Source: Staphylococcus lugdunensis (GTDB lineage Bacteria; Bacillota; Bacilli; Staphylococcales; Staphylococcaceae). From it: 64,000 bases of DNA. How positions within the stretch are numbered: position 1 is the stretch's first letter; the number at the start of each line of letters is the position of its first letter. The position numbers and the translations under genes were made by a program. Location: assembly GCF_002901705.1 (NCBI RefSeq), contig NZ_PPPV01000019.1:7958-71957 (forward strand), given 5' to 3'. This document shows, in pieces, positions 1 through 8,101 of this stretch. The notes below the pieces were generated by a model. That model ran no database searches. It had not been told where the DNA came from and saw nothing but the letters and a program-made list of their open reading frames with translations.

Positions 1-7
1 TTAGGGC

Positions 8-24
8 TTTATGTCCCAGCCTGT
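8..24 (-). repeat. Fragment of staphylococcal intergenic repeat
   Basis: Read on the minus strand this is ACAGGCTGGGACATAAA, a motif common between staphylococcal genes. A near copy with one change lies on the plus strand at 13139-13155. It sits just past the stop of the membrane protein gene and may be part of its terminator, but the window edge hides the rest. Confidence 0.5.
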
Positions 25-27
25 ATT

Positions 28-1101
28 TTATTTTTGACGTTCATCAATCGATGTGTGTATTTGTTCGTCAGTTGGTTTAGTCGTGTGTGTTTCTGTAGAT
101 GTTGTATTATTAGAAGCTAAATCATTATCATCTTGTGAATTTAATGATTCGGATTTGTTCTTTTTGCTACTTTTTTTATCCTTTTTAACTTGAGACACAT
201 TGACTGGTTCTCCGTTGCGAATAAAGTATTGAACAACACCTAAAGTATTTAAGTAATGTATTATAATAGTGATAATTGCCACTAGTATGATTATAGCAAT
301 ATGAATGTTATAAGCCAGTGTTTGTGACATATTTTGTAATAAATAGATATCCAACGATGATATAAGTGATATGATGAGTGCGATTAAGTTAATCAATAAC
401 ACACCTACAAAAAATTTAAACCACGTTTTTTGTCCATTCGCAATTCCTTTAAAACCGTCTTCTAATGAGGCAATAGCTGTTTTATTACGGTCTTGAGTAA
501 ATTGTACAGTACTGTTTATCATAGGTATTAATACAATCCACAATAGAATTGAAATAATAAATGAAACAAAAACAAATGTTACAATTTGAATAATCAATAA
601 CGTATTTTGACTCTGAATTTCTAAAGGTTTAATTAATTCTCCAACAATTTTGAAGAGATATTTTAAAAGAAATGCATGTATCCAAGTTAAAGCGATATAT
701 AGTATTAAACTGATGATACCGAGTAAAATACTAGAAATGTATTTGCCACCTTTAAATGAAACAAGTAAATCTGAAAAGCCAAATTTTTGCTTTTTAATAG
801 ATTTTGATATGACATTAATAGAACCAGCTAGTAGTTGATATCCAACAAGAAGGAATATAATCGCTATAACAACCAAAACAATGATATTAATCGTCTGTAA
901 TTGCTCCTGTAATTGTTGAGGATCAACATTACCTTTTTGTATCAAAGTCTCTTGCATGTCATTACTAACTTTACTTAGATATAGTTTTGGAAGAAATTGA
1001 CAAAGCACAAAGAGAATTAACACATTGATCATTGCAAAAACAAATGTTAACAACCAATGTGACTTTGTATTTTTGATTGCTAATTTATGAAATTTAAACA
1101 A
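28..1101 (-). CDS. Multi-pass membrane protein of unknown function
   Basis: This 357-residue protein has about six hydrophobic helices (roughly residues 15-38, 72-100, 120-142, 165-195, 225-250 and 265-290). A long hydrophilic tail, rich in Lys then Ser/Thr/Asn/Asp, follows from about residue 300. A short soluble loop separates helices 1 and 2. The start is TTG at 1101, because AAAGGAG stands nine bases upstream and no ATG fits. No catalytic motif is visible and I do not recognise the family. The gene stands alone and diverges from the metallophosphoesterase gene. The charged tail suggests a cytoplasmic contact surface, which is inference. Confidence 0.8.
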   Translation of the reverse strand: MFKFHKLAIKNTKSHWLLTFVFAMINVLILFVLCQFLPKLYLSKVSNDMQETLIQKGNVDPQQLQEQLQTINIIVLVVIAIIFLLVGYQLLAGSINVISKSIKKQKFGFSDLLVSFKGGKYISSILLGIISLILYIALTWIHAFLLKYLFKIVGELIKPLEIQSQNTLLIIQIVTFVFVSFIISILLWIVLIPMINSTVQFTQDRNKTAIASLEDGFKGIANGQKTWFKFFVGVLLINLIALIISLISSLDIYLLQNMSQTLAYNIHIAIIILVAIITIIIHYLNTLGVVQYFIRNGEPVNVSQVKKDKKSSKKNKSESLNSQDDNDLASNNTTSTETHTTKPTDEQIHTSIDERQK

Positions 1102-1233
1102 AATGAAGCACTCCTTTACGTTAATATAAATACAATATCAAAATTCGAAAAAATTTTAAATGAATATCTAACATATTATGACATTAAGTGTTAGAATATG
1201 CTAATAAATGAACTAATGAAAGGAGATATCATC

Positions 1234-1965
1234 ATGAAAATTGCAATTATAACCGATGTGCATGGAAATTATGATGCGCTAGAAACTGTTTTGGATGATA
1301 TTGATCGTAGAGAAGATGTTGATAAAATTATAAACTTAGGTGACAATATTGGAATTGGTCACGAGACAAACAAAGTATTAGACAGCATCTTTGAACGTGA
1401 AGACATGGAGATGATTGCAGGCAATCATGATGAAGCGGTGATGTCAATAGTTAATGGCACACCTTATCCGGAAGACTTAAAAGATAAATTTTATGAACAT
1501 CATCAGTGGATTGAAAGTCATCTTGACGAAGAATATCATGAGGTATTAAATCAGCTTCCACGATTTATTGAACAAACCATCTGTGGTAAAAAAATGCTAT
1601 TTATTCATTATGAAATTGATAATAGTAAATTAAATACTACAATCGATGGACAACCTTTTAGTCCTATAGTTGAACCAAGTGCACAAAATATGTCAACGCT
1701 TTTCCAAGATAAAGATGCTGATGTAATTGTTTTTGGACATAATCATACGTTACATTTATTTGATGATAAGAAGAAACTGTACTTTAATCCAGGCTCTGTT
1801 GGTCTTAATAATGGTGCTTATGCCGTATATGGCATTCTGACAATTACTGATAGTGAATTCTCGGTGGAAAGAATCAAATTACCTTATGATAATGAAGAAT
1901 TTCTTTTAGGATTTAGTGAAAAGCATGTTCCAGCAAAACAATTAATATTTGATAAATTTCTTTAA
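1234..1965 (+). CDS. Calcineurin-like metallophosphoesterase (YfcE/MJ0936 type)
   Basis: This 243-residue protein carries the ordered metal ligands of the metallophosphoesterase superfamily: DxHGN at residues 8-12, GDN at 36-38, GNHD at 63-66 and GHNH near 170. These bind two metal ions and hydrolyse phosphodiesters or phosphomonoesters; the substrate cannot be read from sequence. I chose the ATG at 1234 because AAAGGAG precedes it at a good distance. An in-frame ATG at 1198 would add 12 unconserved residues and has no ribosome site. A strong hairpin closes the gene. The protein is probably cytosolic, as no signal peptide is visible. Confidence 0.85.
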   Translation: MKIAIITDVHGNYDALETVLDDIDRREDVDKIINLGDNIGIGHETNKVLDSIFEREDMEMIAGNHDEAVMSIVNGTPYPEDLKDKFYEHHQWIESHLDEEYHEVLNQLPRFIEQTICGKKMLFIHYEIDNSKLNTTIDGQPFSPIVEPSAQNMSTLFQDKDADVIVFGHNHTLHLFDDKKKLYFNPGSVGLNNGAYAVYGILTITDSEFSVERIKLPYDNEEFLLGFSEKHVPAKQLIFDKFL

Positions 1966-1971
1966 AAAATA

Positions 1972-2016
1972 AAGCTATCGTAGTTCCTAGTAAAGAAAGG
2001 ATACGATAGCTTTTCA
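1972..2016. terminator. Bidirectional terminator between the phosphoesterase gene and czrB
   Basis: AAGCTATCGTA pairs perfectly with TACGATAGCTT across a 19-base loop. It is followed by TTT on the plus strand and preceded by A-rich sequence that gives T-rich RNA on the minus strand. It lies between two convergent genes and can serve both. Confidence 0.8.
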
Positions 2017-2018
2017 AT

Positions 2019-2987
2019 TTAATGCTGGTGTACGTGAGCATGTGAATGATGAAGTCCTGTACATAATGTGGACGTGTCATGTTTATGTTTAGGTGTTTCT
2101 AACTGTATGGTCATGTGATGAACATTTAAATGTGATAAGTCATGTTCGATACGTTCGAGTAGTAATTCACATTGCTCTACAGTAAGGGCTTCACTTACTA
2201 CGGCATGGCAGCTCAATGCATTCATATCATTTGAAATCGTCCAAACATGATAATCGTGAACATTTTGAACTTGACCATGTTGTGTAATAGTTTGAATTAT
2301 TGCTTCTAAATCAACATCTGTTGGTGTTCCTTCCATCAAGATATTAAGCGATGATTTGGTAATGCCGAAAGCACTTTTTAAAATTAATAGTGAAACAATA
2401 ATACTTGCTATAGGATCAGCCAGTGTAAAATCAAATAACCATATTAGGATAGCAGCAACGATAGCACCTAATGAGCCCAGTAAATCACCAAGCACATGAA
2501 TAAAGGCACCACGCATATTTAAATTATGATGCGTATCACCACTTTTAAACATAATTGCTGCGACAATGATATTAACAAGTAATCCCATTACACTGATAAC
2601 AAACATTTCAGTTGACTGTACTTCTGGTGGTGCGAAGAAACGTTTAATTGCTTCTATAATAATGAGTGCACTTATAATAAATAGAGTTACACCATTAAAT
2701 AATGCCGCTAACACTTCAAAACGTTTATAGCCAAAGGTTTTTGATGTTGTAGCATTTTTTTCTGCATAGATAAAAGCAATAAGTGCTATGCCTAGTGAGA
2801 CGGTATCACTGAACATATGGATTCCATCTGAGAGCAAAGCTAAGCTATTAGCGAGATAACCTCCGATAATTTCAATCAACATAAATGAGCCAATGATTAA
2901 AAACGAAATAAGTAATACTTTTTTGTTATTTGTGTGTACATGACCGTGGACATGGTCATGATGATGTTGATGTGTGTGATTAGTCAT
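2019..2987 (-). CDS. czrB: Zinc/cobalt efflux protein of the cation diffusion facilitator family
   Basis: CzrB exports Zn2+ (and Co2+) across the membrane in exchange for protons. The 322-residue protein has a His-rich N-terminal tail, six membrane segments between about residues 25 and 215, and a cytoplasmic C-terminal domain ending in another His cluster. The paired HxxxD-type metal ligands of the family are present (LLSDGIHMFSDT and HVLGDLLGS). The ATG at 2987 follows AAGGTGG. The start overlaps the czrA stop by eight bases, so the two genes are translationally coupled. Zinc-dependent release of CzrA would switch on both genes. Confidence 0.92.
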   Translation of the reverse strand: MTNHTHQHHHDHVHGHVHTNNKKVLLISFLIIGSFMLIEIIGGYLANSLALLSDGIHMFSDTVSLGIALIAFIYAEKNATTSKTFGYKRFEVLAALFNGVTLFIISALIIIEAIKRFFAPPEVQSTEMFVISVMGLLVNIIVAAIMFKSGDTHHNLNMRGAFIHVLGDLLGSLGAIVAAILIWLFDFTLADPIASIIVSLLILKSAFGITKSSLNILMEGTPTDVDLEAIIQTITQHGQVQNVHDYHVWTISNDMNALSCHAVVSEALTVEQCELLLERIEHDLSHLNVHHMTIQLETPKHKHDTSTLCTGLHHSHAHVHQH

Positions 2988-3303
2988 GATAAGATCCACC
3001 TTCTTTTGGATGATTTGCATGATGAATGGCTTGTTTTAACAACGTAGCGACATGTTGGTCATCAAGAGAATAAATCATAGATTGACCAGCTCGCTTGGCC
3101 TTAACAAGATGAGTTTGCTTCAACAATTTTAATTGATGAGAAACATTAGATTGGCTCATATTTAGCGTATGTGAAATATGGCCAACACTTGCTTCACCTT
3201 CTTGAAGTAATTCCATAATTCGAATACGATTTATATCACTTAATGCTTTAAAAATTTGGGTTACACGAGTAAGCGTATCGAAATCAGAACGATGTGATGG
3301 CAT
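2980..3303 (-). CDS. czrA: ArsR/SmtB-family zinc-sensing repressor
   Basis: CzrA represses the czr operon and leaves its operator when it binds Zn2+ or Co2+. The 107-residue protein shows the winged-helix core, with recognition helix NMSQSNVSHQLKLLK. It also has the alpha-5 metal site typical of zinc sensors, D-x-H followed by H-H-x-x-H in SLDDQHVATLLKQAIHHANHP. I prefer the ATG at 3303, because AAAGGA is about ten bases upstream. The in-frame ATG at 3312 is only one base from that site. The adjacent operator at 3329-3342 supports autoregulation. Confidence 0.9.
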   Translation of the reverse strand: MPSHRSDFDTLTRVTQIFKALSDINRIRIMELLQEGEASVGHISHTLNMSQSNVSHQLKLLKQTHLVKAKRAGQSMIYSLDDQHVATLLKQAIHHANHPKEGGSYHD

Positions 3304-3328
3304 ATGAGTCATATCCTTTCTGTATTTA

Positions 3329-3342
3329 TGAATATATGTTCA
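3329..3342. promoter_or_regulatory. Candidate CzrA operator
   Basis: The inverted repeat TGAATATATGTTCA lies just upstream of czrA. It matches the TGAAC/TTCA-armed, AT-centred operators known for SmtB/CzrA repressors. Its position over the likely promoter fits repression of czrA-czrB. No binding has been tested. Confidence 0.7.
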
Positions 3343-3457
3343 TATATTAATATAACTTTTTCTCATTGTTTGGTCAACTCATTCAAGAAAGTTAATGTTT
3401 GCCAGTTAAATGTAAGTGGTAAAATACAAATTAGCATTTCAAAAGGAGGACGTTATT

Positions 3458-4117
3458 ATGGCTATTTTATTAATTGGTGCAAACGGTGGCGTTGGTAGTC
3501 AACTAGTTAAACAATTTAAAGCACAAAATGAAGATTTTACAGCCGGTGTTCGAAATGAAGAACAAGTTTCTAAATTACAAGATGAAGGAATTCAAGCAAT
3601 ACAAATTGATGTTGAAAAAGATGATATTGATACGTTAATACAAACGTTTAAACAATTTGATACTATCATTTTCTCAGTAGGTAGTGGTGGTAGTACAGGA
3701 GCAGATAAAACCATTATTGTCGACTTAGACGGTGCAATAAAAACAATGATTGCTAGTAAAGAAGCAAAAATAAATCATTATGTAATGGTCTCAACATATG
3801 ATTCACGTCGTCAAGCATTCGATGCTTCGGGTGATTTAAAGCCATATACCATAGCTAAGCATTATGCAGATCATTACTTAAGAGCATCAGGTCTAAACTA
3901 TACAATCGTCCATCCTGGTGTGTTGACCAATGATGCTGGCACAGGACAGATTGATGCAGGTTTATATTTTGAAGGTAAAAATGCTATTCCTAGAGAAGAT
4001 GTTGCGCGCGTGCTTAACGAAGTATCGACAAGTAATCAATATATGAATCAAGAATTTCAAATTATTGCAGGTGATAAATCGATTACCGAAGCGTTAGCTA
4101 GCTATAGACAGAAATAA
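3458..4117 (+). CDS. NAD(P)-binding atypical short-chain oxidoreductase
   Basis: The 219-residue protein opens with a Rossmann nucleotide loop (LIGANGGVGSQ, residues 5-15). It resembles the NAD(P)H-binding family that includes YwnB/YhfK-like proteins and SDR-type NmrA relatives. A YxxxK-like element (YTIAKHYADHYLRASGLNY) follows at about 137. Substrate unknown. The start at 3458 follows AAAAGGAGGA; an upstream in-frame start at 3416 lacks a ribosome site. It is transcribed alone, divergent from czrA, and ends in a strong hairpin. It is probably a cytosolic quinone- or sugar-nucleotide-type reductase, but that is inference. Confidence 0.8.
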   Translation: MAILLIGANGGVGSQLVKQFKAQNEDFTAGVRNEEQVSKLQDEGIQAIQIDVEKDDIDTLIQTFKQFDTIIFSVGSGGSTGADKTIIVDLDGAIKTMIASKEAKINHYVMVSTYDSRRQAFDASGDLKPYTIAKHYADHYLRASGLNYTIVHPGVLTNDAGTGQIDAGLYFEGKNAIPREDVARVLNEVSTSNQYMNQEFQIIAGDKSITEALASYRQK

Positions 4118-4140
4118 TTAACAAGTTAAATCAAATAATA

Positions 4141-4184
4141 AGAAGCTGGTCATATATTCACTCATGATACCAGCTTCTTTTTTT
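4141..4184 (+). terminator. Rho-independent terminator
   Basis: AGAAGCTGGT pairs with ACCAGCTTCT and is followed by a run of T. It closes the oxidoreductase gene. Confidence 0.85.
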
Positions 4185-4233
4185 ATAAAAGCATGATTAC
4201 ATTTTGCATTTATATTGTATTTTGCATGAAAAA

Positions 4234-4287
4234 GTAAAGCGCTTGCAATATTGTAAATAACGCAATTACTGTCAAATGTGATACAAT
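4234..4287 (+). promoter_or_regulatory. Probable manA promoter with cre-like site
   Basis: An extended -10 element, TGaTACAAT (4279-4287), has no convincing -35. GTAAAGCGCTTGCA (4234-4247) holds the AAnCGnT core of catabolite-responsive elements but differs from the consensus at three positions. It lies upstream of the -10, where CcpA would more often activate than repress. CcpA control is a suggestion only. Confidence 0.35.
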
Positions 4288-4402
4288 CACTAGTGTTAAG
4301 TTAGCTATGTTATTATAAACTTAAGTAACGATAATAAATTTGAACTTTAAATGGCTAAATTAGCTTTTATAATAGACATAAATTTTGAAGAGGGGGGCTA
4401 TG

Positions 4403-5341
4403 ATGCCACTATTTTTAGAGCCAATATTTCACGAAAAGATTTGGGGTGGTGATAAACTCGAATCATTCGGTTATCACCTACCAGACAAACCAATAGGTGA
4501 ATGTTGGTGTATCTCAGCTCACTCAAATGGTAAAAGTAAAATCTTAAATGGACAATATGCTGGTCAAACATTAGACCAAGTATGGACAGAGCATCGAGAA
4601 TTATTTGGTGATTTTCCCAGTAAAGAATTCCCATTATTATGTAAAATAGTTGATGCAACGGCCCCGTTATCTATTCATGTGCACCCGGGAGATTCATATG
4701 CATATGAACATGAAAATGGACAATATGGTAAATCTGAATGTTTATATATTATAGAAGCAGCTGAACAGGCTGAGATTGTCTTAGGTACGACGGCACAATC
4801 ACGAGCAGAAATGGCACAGACTATAGAAGAACAACAAGTGGAAAGCATATTAAAACGTGTTCCTGTGCAAGCTGGTGAATTCTATTTTATTCCTGCAGGT
4901 ACATTACACTCAATTAGCGCTGGCGTGTTAGCCTATGAAACGATGCAAAATTCAGATATATCGTATAGAATATATGATTTTAAACGTCATCGTCCTAATC
5001 AAACAACGCCTTTTCTTAATATAAATAGGGCCTTGGATGTTATAGAATACGGAATTGAAGTACCGAAATTAGTGCCTGAAAGTGAAATTATAGAGAATCA
5101 TAAATGTTCACATATTGTATCCAGTGATTTCTTTACAATGGTAAAATGGGAAATTTCAGGTACTTTAAACTACATGAAGCCGAGAGAATTTTGTCTAGTA
5201 TCGGTACTTGACGGTGAGGGCCAGATGATTACTGATGGAGAAATTTATAGAATTCAAAAAGGAAGCCATTTTATATTGACTTCAGAAGATTTAGATAGTG
5301 TATTTGAAGGGGATTTCACATTGATTATCAGCTATCTATAA
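4403..5341 (+). CDS. manA: Mannose-6-phosphate isomerase, class I
   Basis: ManA interconverts mannose-6-phosphate and fructose-6-phosphate, feeding mannose into glycolysis. The 312-residue cupin-type protein shows the zinc-binding elements of the family: HVHPGD near residue 97, a Glu in KSECLYII near 112, and TLHSI near 172. Two adjacent ATGs (4400 and 4403) are possible. I chose the second because it lies five bases from the G-rich ribosome site. The next gene, a small membrane protein, begins 40 bases later and is probably cotranscribed. Confidence 0.9.
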   Translation: MPLFLEPIFHEKIWGGDKLESFGYHLPDKPIGECWCISAHSNGKSKILNGQYAGQTLDQVWTEHRELFGDFPSKEFPLLCKIVDATAPLSIHVHPGDSYAYEHENGQYGKSECLYIIEAAEQAEIVLGTTAQSRAEMAQTIEEQQVESILKRVPVQAGEFYFIPAGTLHSISAGVLAYETMQNSDISYRIYDFKRHRPNQTTPFLNINRALDVIEYGIEVPKLVPESEIIENHKCSHIVSSDFFTMVKWEISGTLNYMKPREFCLVSVLDGEGQMITDGEIYRIQKGSHFILTSEDLDSVFEGDFTLIISYL

Positions 5342-5380
5342 AGAAATTAGTCTGTTTCTTGAATATTGGGAGGTATAAAT

Positions 5381-5614
5381 TTGAAGCAATTGTTATACAT
5401 TTCATTAGTTTGTGGTGTTATTGCTGGTGCAGGTATCTTTTTTAATGTGCCACATTATCCTACACGACTTATTCCTCAATTTATTGCGTTGATCGGTGTC
5501 ATCAGTGCAATATTAACATTAAAAGATCATAAAACAAGTGGATTGTTATCATTAGGGGGTGTAATGATAAATTTAATGCCGCTTCTAGCAAGTATTGTGG
5601 GTGTTCAGCAATAA
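5381..5614 (+). CDS. Small hydrophobic membrane protein
   Basis: The product is 77 residues and almost entirely hydrophobic, with three likely membrane helices (about 4-22, 31-49 and 57-74) separated by short loops. The loop with DHKT is the only charged one. Translation should start at TTG 5381, seven bases after GGGAGG. It follows manA closely. Function unknown; I do not recognise the family. Confidence 0.7.
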   Translation: MKQLLYISLVCGVIAGAGIFFNVPHYPTRLIPQFIALIGVISAILTLKDHKTSGLLSLGGVMINLMPLLASIVGVQQ

Positions 5615-5669
5615 TAGGAACCAAATAGCAATTAGATGATGAATACTACATCTAAGTAGAAAATATTAT

Positions 5670-5713
5670 AAGAGAAAGTCATAAGCATATAGGCTAGTGA
5701 TTTTCTCTTTTTT
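5670..5713 (+). terminator. Terminator after the manA transcription unit
   Basis: AGAGAAAGTCA pairs with TGATTTTCTCT (one mismatch) and runs into a T tract. The rest of the interval to 5863 is AT-rich. It has a weak -10-like TGATAAAAT near 5791, but I see no clear -35. Confidence 0.75.
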
Positions 5714-5863
5714 TAAAATATGGTATTGAATTTTATGTTATATCTAATTGCTAATTTTTATGAAATTACACAAGATTTTTACGTGAAGTATGATAAAATG
5801 AAAAGAAATCATAAGAGAAAGTATTTTTTCTCACAATGAATAATTAGGGTTAGGAGTTTCATA

Positions 5864-7240
5864 ATGACTGAAGCAGTAAATTACTTTTGGCTAAATTGTG
5901 GCTATACAAGATGGAATCATAATGAACCATTAATTGGACAAACGACATTATTTGAATCAGGAGCTCAATTTAATCCTTCTCAAGGTTTTAGAGCATTTAA
6001 AAAAGCAGAAATTGGCGACAAAGTGATATTTTACCAAGTTCAAACAGATACTGGTTTATTAGGATTAGGTGAAATCACTAGCGTTCAAACAGGCGCTCAA
6101 AATAAAATTCGAGTCACTTTTCGATTTGATGAGCTACTAAAACCATTAACGATTGACTTTTTAAAACGCAGTGAAGCATTAGATTATAGAATGAATAATA
6201 TGAAAGAAACTTTATTTAATCAACTAACTAAAGAGGAATTTGATCTTATTGTCGCCTTAGGACAAGGCCAAGAAAAATTACCACGCTATTTCTTTTTAGC
6301 TGAGTCAGAAGCGTTTGAACCTGGGGAAATTTATACAATATATACACATACCTATAATGGTATTAAACGAAATGGTTACCATTTTTATAATCAATTAGAA
6401 GTTGGTGACAACCTAGTATTTTATAATAGAAATAAAAATCAAGCTGTCATTGGTATTGGAGAAGTGACTAAGCATATTCATGAAAAGCCACCCATACCTG
6501 GTAGAACGAATAGCACCGCAATCGAAGTGCGCTATGATAAAAATATAACACCAGTGACATTAAGCCAATTAAATAAACATCCAAAGTTAAAGAATTTATA
6601 CTTTTTACAAGAAAATGCGAAACAGGCAATTGCTAGTATGTCTCAAACTCAATATGATGCCATTATTGATATGAGCAAAAATGATGGTGTAAATAAGCCA
6701 TTTGAGACGATTAATCAACCTGTACATAGCGAACAAACTAAAGATGAAGCGCTTAAACCATTTATCTTACTTGTTGTAGGGCAACATGACGAAGGATTAA
6801 AAGCAGCAAATGAATTATTAGATAAGACCAATGCTAATCCAGTCATAACAACTGGACACCCTGATTTTTCTGAAGAAATGTTGTATGGTAAATACTTACC
6901 AAATGAAGCAGGTGCATTATATTATCGTGAAGGATTTATTACACATTTAATGCCTAAAAACGATAAAAGTTATTTAGTCATTGATAATTTTAACCGTGTT
7001 GATCCAGATATTTTTCAAACGTATATCAATGTGTTGGAAGGCTATGAAGTGACATTGCCACGATATAATAAAGATGGACAAATGATTATATGGTCACGCC
7101 AGAAAGATTCATTTTATCATTTTAATCCTAATTGGCATATTATTGGTATTACTTATGATGATATTGATGTAATTAAAGAGAAATATTCAGCTCAATTTTT
7201 AAAATATACACGCATTGTTAAAGTAAAACAAGATAAATAA
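5864..7240 (+). CDS. Two-EVE-domain protein with degenerate McrB-like AAA+ domain
   Basis: The 458-residue protein has two tandem PUA-like EVE domains: residues 1-150 (motifs YFWLNC, GDKVIFYQ, GLLGLGEI) and about 152-285 (GDNLVFYNRN, AVIGIGEV). EVE domains bind modified bases in DNA or RNA. Residues 299-458 resemble an McrB-type GTPase/AAA+ domain: HPDFSEEMLYGKYLP then ALYYREGF (332-357), a Walker-B-like YLVIDNFNRVD (370-380), and NPNWHIIGITYDDID (421-435), which matches the sensor region. The Walker A loop expected near residue 304 is replaced by VVGQHDEG, and the catalytic DE of Walker B is DN. NTP hydrolysis is therefore unlikely. No McrC-like nuclease gene is adjacent. It reads as a base sensor that kept the fold of a restriction NTPase. 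Confidence 0.75.
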   Translation: MTEAVNYFWLNCGYTRWNHNEPLIGQTTLFESGAQFNPSQGFRAFKKAEIGDKVIFYQVQTDTGLLGLGEITSVQTGAQNKIRVTFRFDELLKPLTIDFLKRSEALDYRMNNMKETLFNQLTKEEFDLIVALGQGQEKLPRYFFLAESEAFEPGEIYTIYTHTYNGIKRNGYHFYNQLEVGDNLVFYNRNKNQAVIGIGEVTKHIHEKPPIPGRTNSTAIEVRYDKNITPVTLSQLNKHPKLKNLYFLQENAKQAIASMSQTQYDAIIDMSKNDGVNKPFETINQPVHSEQTKDEALKPFILLVVGQHDEGLKAANELLDKTNANPVITTGHPDFSEEMLYGKYLPNEAGALYYREGFITHLMPKNDKSYLVIDNFNRVDPDIFQTYINVLEGYEVTLPRYNKDGQMIIWSRQKDSFYHFNPNWHIIGITYDDIDVIKEKYSAQFLKYTRIVKVKQDK

Positions 7241-7356
7241 AGTAGTCTTGTTCATGATATAACCTTTTGAAAATATTTTAAGTAGTGACAGTAAAAATAA
7301 GATAAAGCTATTCCTTTATGGAATAAGCCTTACAATACAAAATATTGAAATAAATG

Positions 7357-7390
7357 GAGCCACACTATGACAAAGTAGTGTGGCTCTTAA
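7357..7390 (+). terminator. Stem-loop after the EVE gene
   Basis: GAGCCACACTA pairs perfectly with TAGTGTGGCTC over an eight-base loop. The T tract is poor, so this may be a weak terminator or an RNA 3' stabiliser. The rest of 7241-7490 holds only an imperfect hairpin near 7305-7332. Confidence 0.6.
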
Positions 7391-7490
7391 ACTGCAATAA
7401 TTGATTTTGCCTGTTTCTTAAATGTGTTTTAAGTTGTTTAGCTTGCAACCGAAGAGGAAATAGTAATAATAAAAGTAAGGATGTGAATTT

Positions 7491-7901
7491 ATGCCAATTA
7501 TTTATTATGATGGAAACTGTGTATATTGCTATAATTACGCAATATGGTTAATACGACATGGTTTATCTAAAAAATATCAATTTGCTACGCTTCAAGGTGA
7601 GATAGGGCAACATTTATTCAAACAACATCCAGAAGCACAGCATCAAAATAGTGTTATTCTGCAAGAAGGCCATCATCTTGAGTATCATTCGACTGCAATA
7701 GCGACGTTAATTACATCATTAACAACGTTTAAATGGTTAGGGATATTACTAAAATTGGTTCCAAAACCACTTAGAGATTGTGGCTATCATCTTTTTGCGA
7801 ATAATAGGGATAAAATGTGGAAAACAAAATGGCATCGACCAACATCTTATGAAAAGTCGTTTTTCCTAGATGATAATCAACATGTAAAGTTGATTAATTG
7901 A
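7491..7901 (+). CDS. DCC-family thiol-disulfide oxidoreductase (DUF393)
   Basis: The 136-residue protein begins with the DxxCxxC signature of the DCC family (D7, C10, C13 in YYDGNCVYC), a thioredoxin-like redox motif. The family's actual partners are unknown. A basic C-terminal part includes the conserved YHLFANNRDKMW. The ribosome site is AAGGATG. The gene ends inside a perfect 25-bp palindrome and lies upstream of the PerR-type dps region, which is compatible with a redox role but does not prove one. Confidence 0.8.
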   Translation: MPIIYYDGNCVYCYNYAIWLIRHGLSKKYQFATLQGEIGQHLFKQHPEAQHQNSVILQEGHHLEYHSTAIATLITSLTTFKWLGILLKLVPKPLRDCGYHLFANNRDKMWKTKWHRPTSYEKSFFLDDNQHVKLIN

Positions 7902-7918
7902 AAATGATTTTCAATTAA
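7894..7918. promoter_or_regulatory. Perfect 25-bp palindrome, Fur-like core
   Basis: Twelve bases mirror twelve around a central G at 7906. The inner 15 bases, TGAAAATGATTTTCA, differ from the Fur 7-1-7 consensus TGATAATnATTATCA at two positions. The stop codon of the DCC-family gene (7899-7901) lies inside it. It could be a Fur-family operator or an RNA hairpin at the end of that transcript; no T tract follows. Confidence 0.5.
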
Positions 7919-7993
7919 GGGATAATAAGAATAACATATAGCTGAAAATAAGCTTATTCAAAGGTTAGGTATATGAATAAATCTTCAATTTGT

Positions 7994-8008
7994 TTATAAT
8001 AATTATAA
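7994..8008. promoter_or_regulatory. PerR box upstream of dps
   Basis: TTATAATAATTATAA is an exact match to the PerR consensus TTATAATnATTATAA. Genes for Dps/MrgA are classic PerR targets in Bacillus and Staphylococcus, so peroxide-induced derepression is expected. The box ends about 14 bases before the -35. Confidence 0.8.
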
Positions 8009-8022
8009 ATAAGAGTGTTATT

Positions 8023-8055
8023 TTGCTTTACAGATTAGAATTATTATAATATAAT
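8023..8055 (+). promoter_or_regulatory. dps promoter
   Basis: TTGCTT (8023-8028) and TATAAT (8045-8050) are separated by 16 bases. A second overlapping TATAAT follows at 8050-8055. The whole -10 region (8041-8060) is itself a near-palindrome. Confidence 0.65.
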
Positions 8056-8101
8056 GATAACATCATTACGATGATATAAGTTAAAAGGAGCGATGAATAA
8101 T

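Noticed and set aside
3304..3498. Open frame on the plus strand across the czr promoter region
   Set aside because: It overlaps the operator and the true start of the oxidoreductase gene, and its codons look random.
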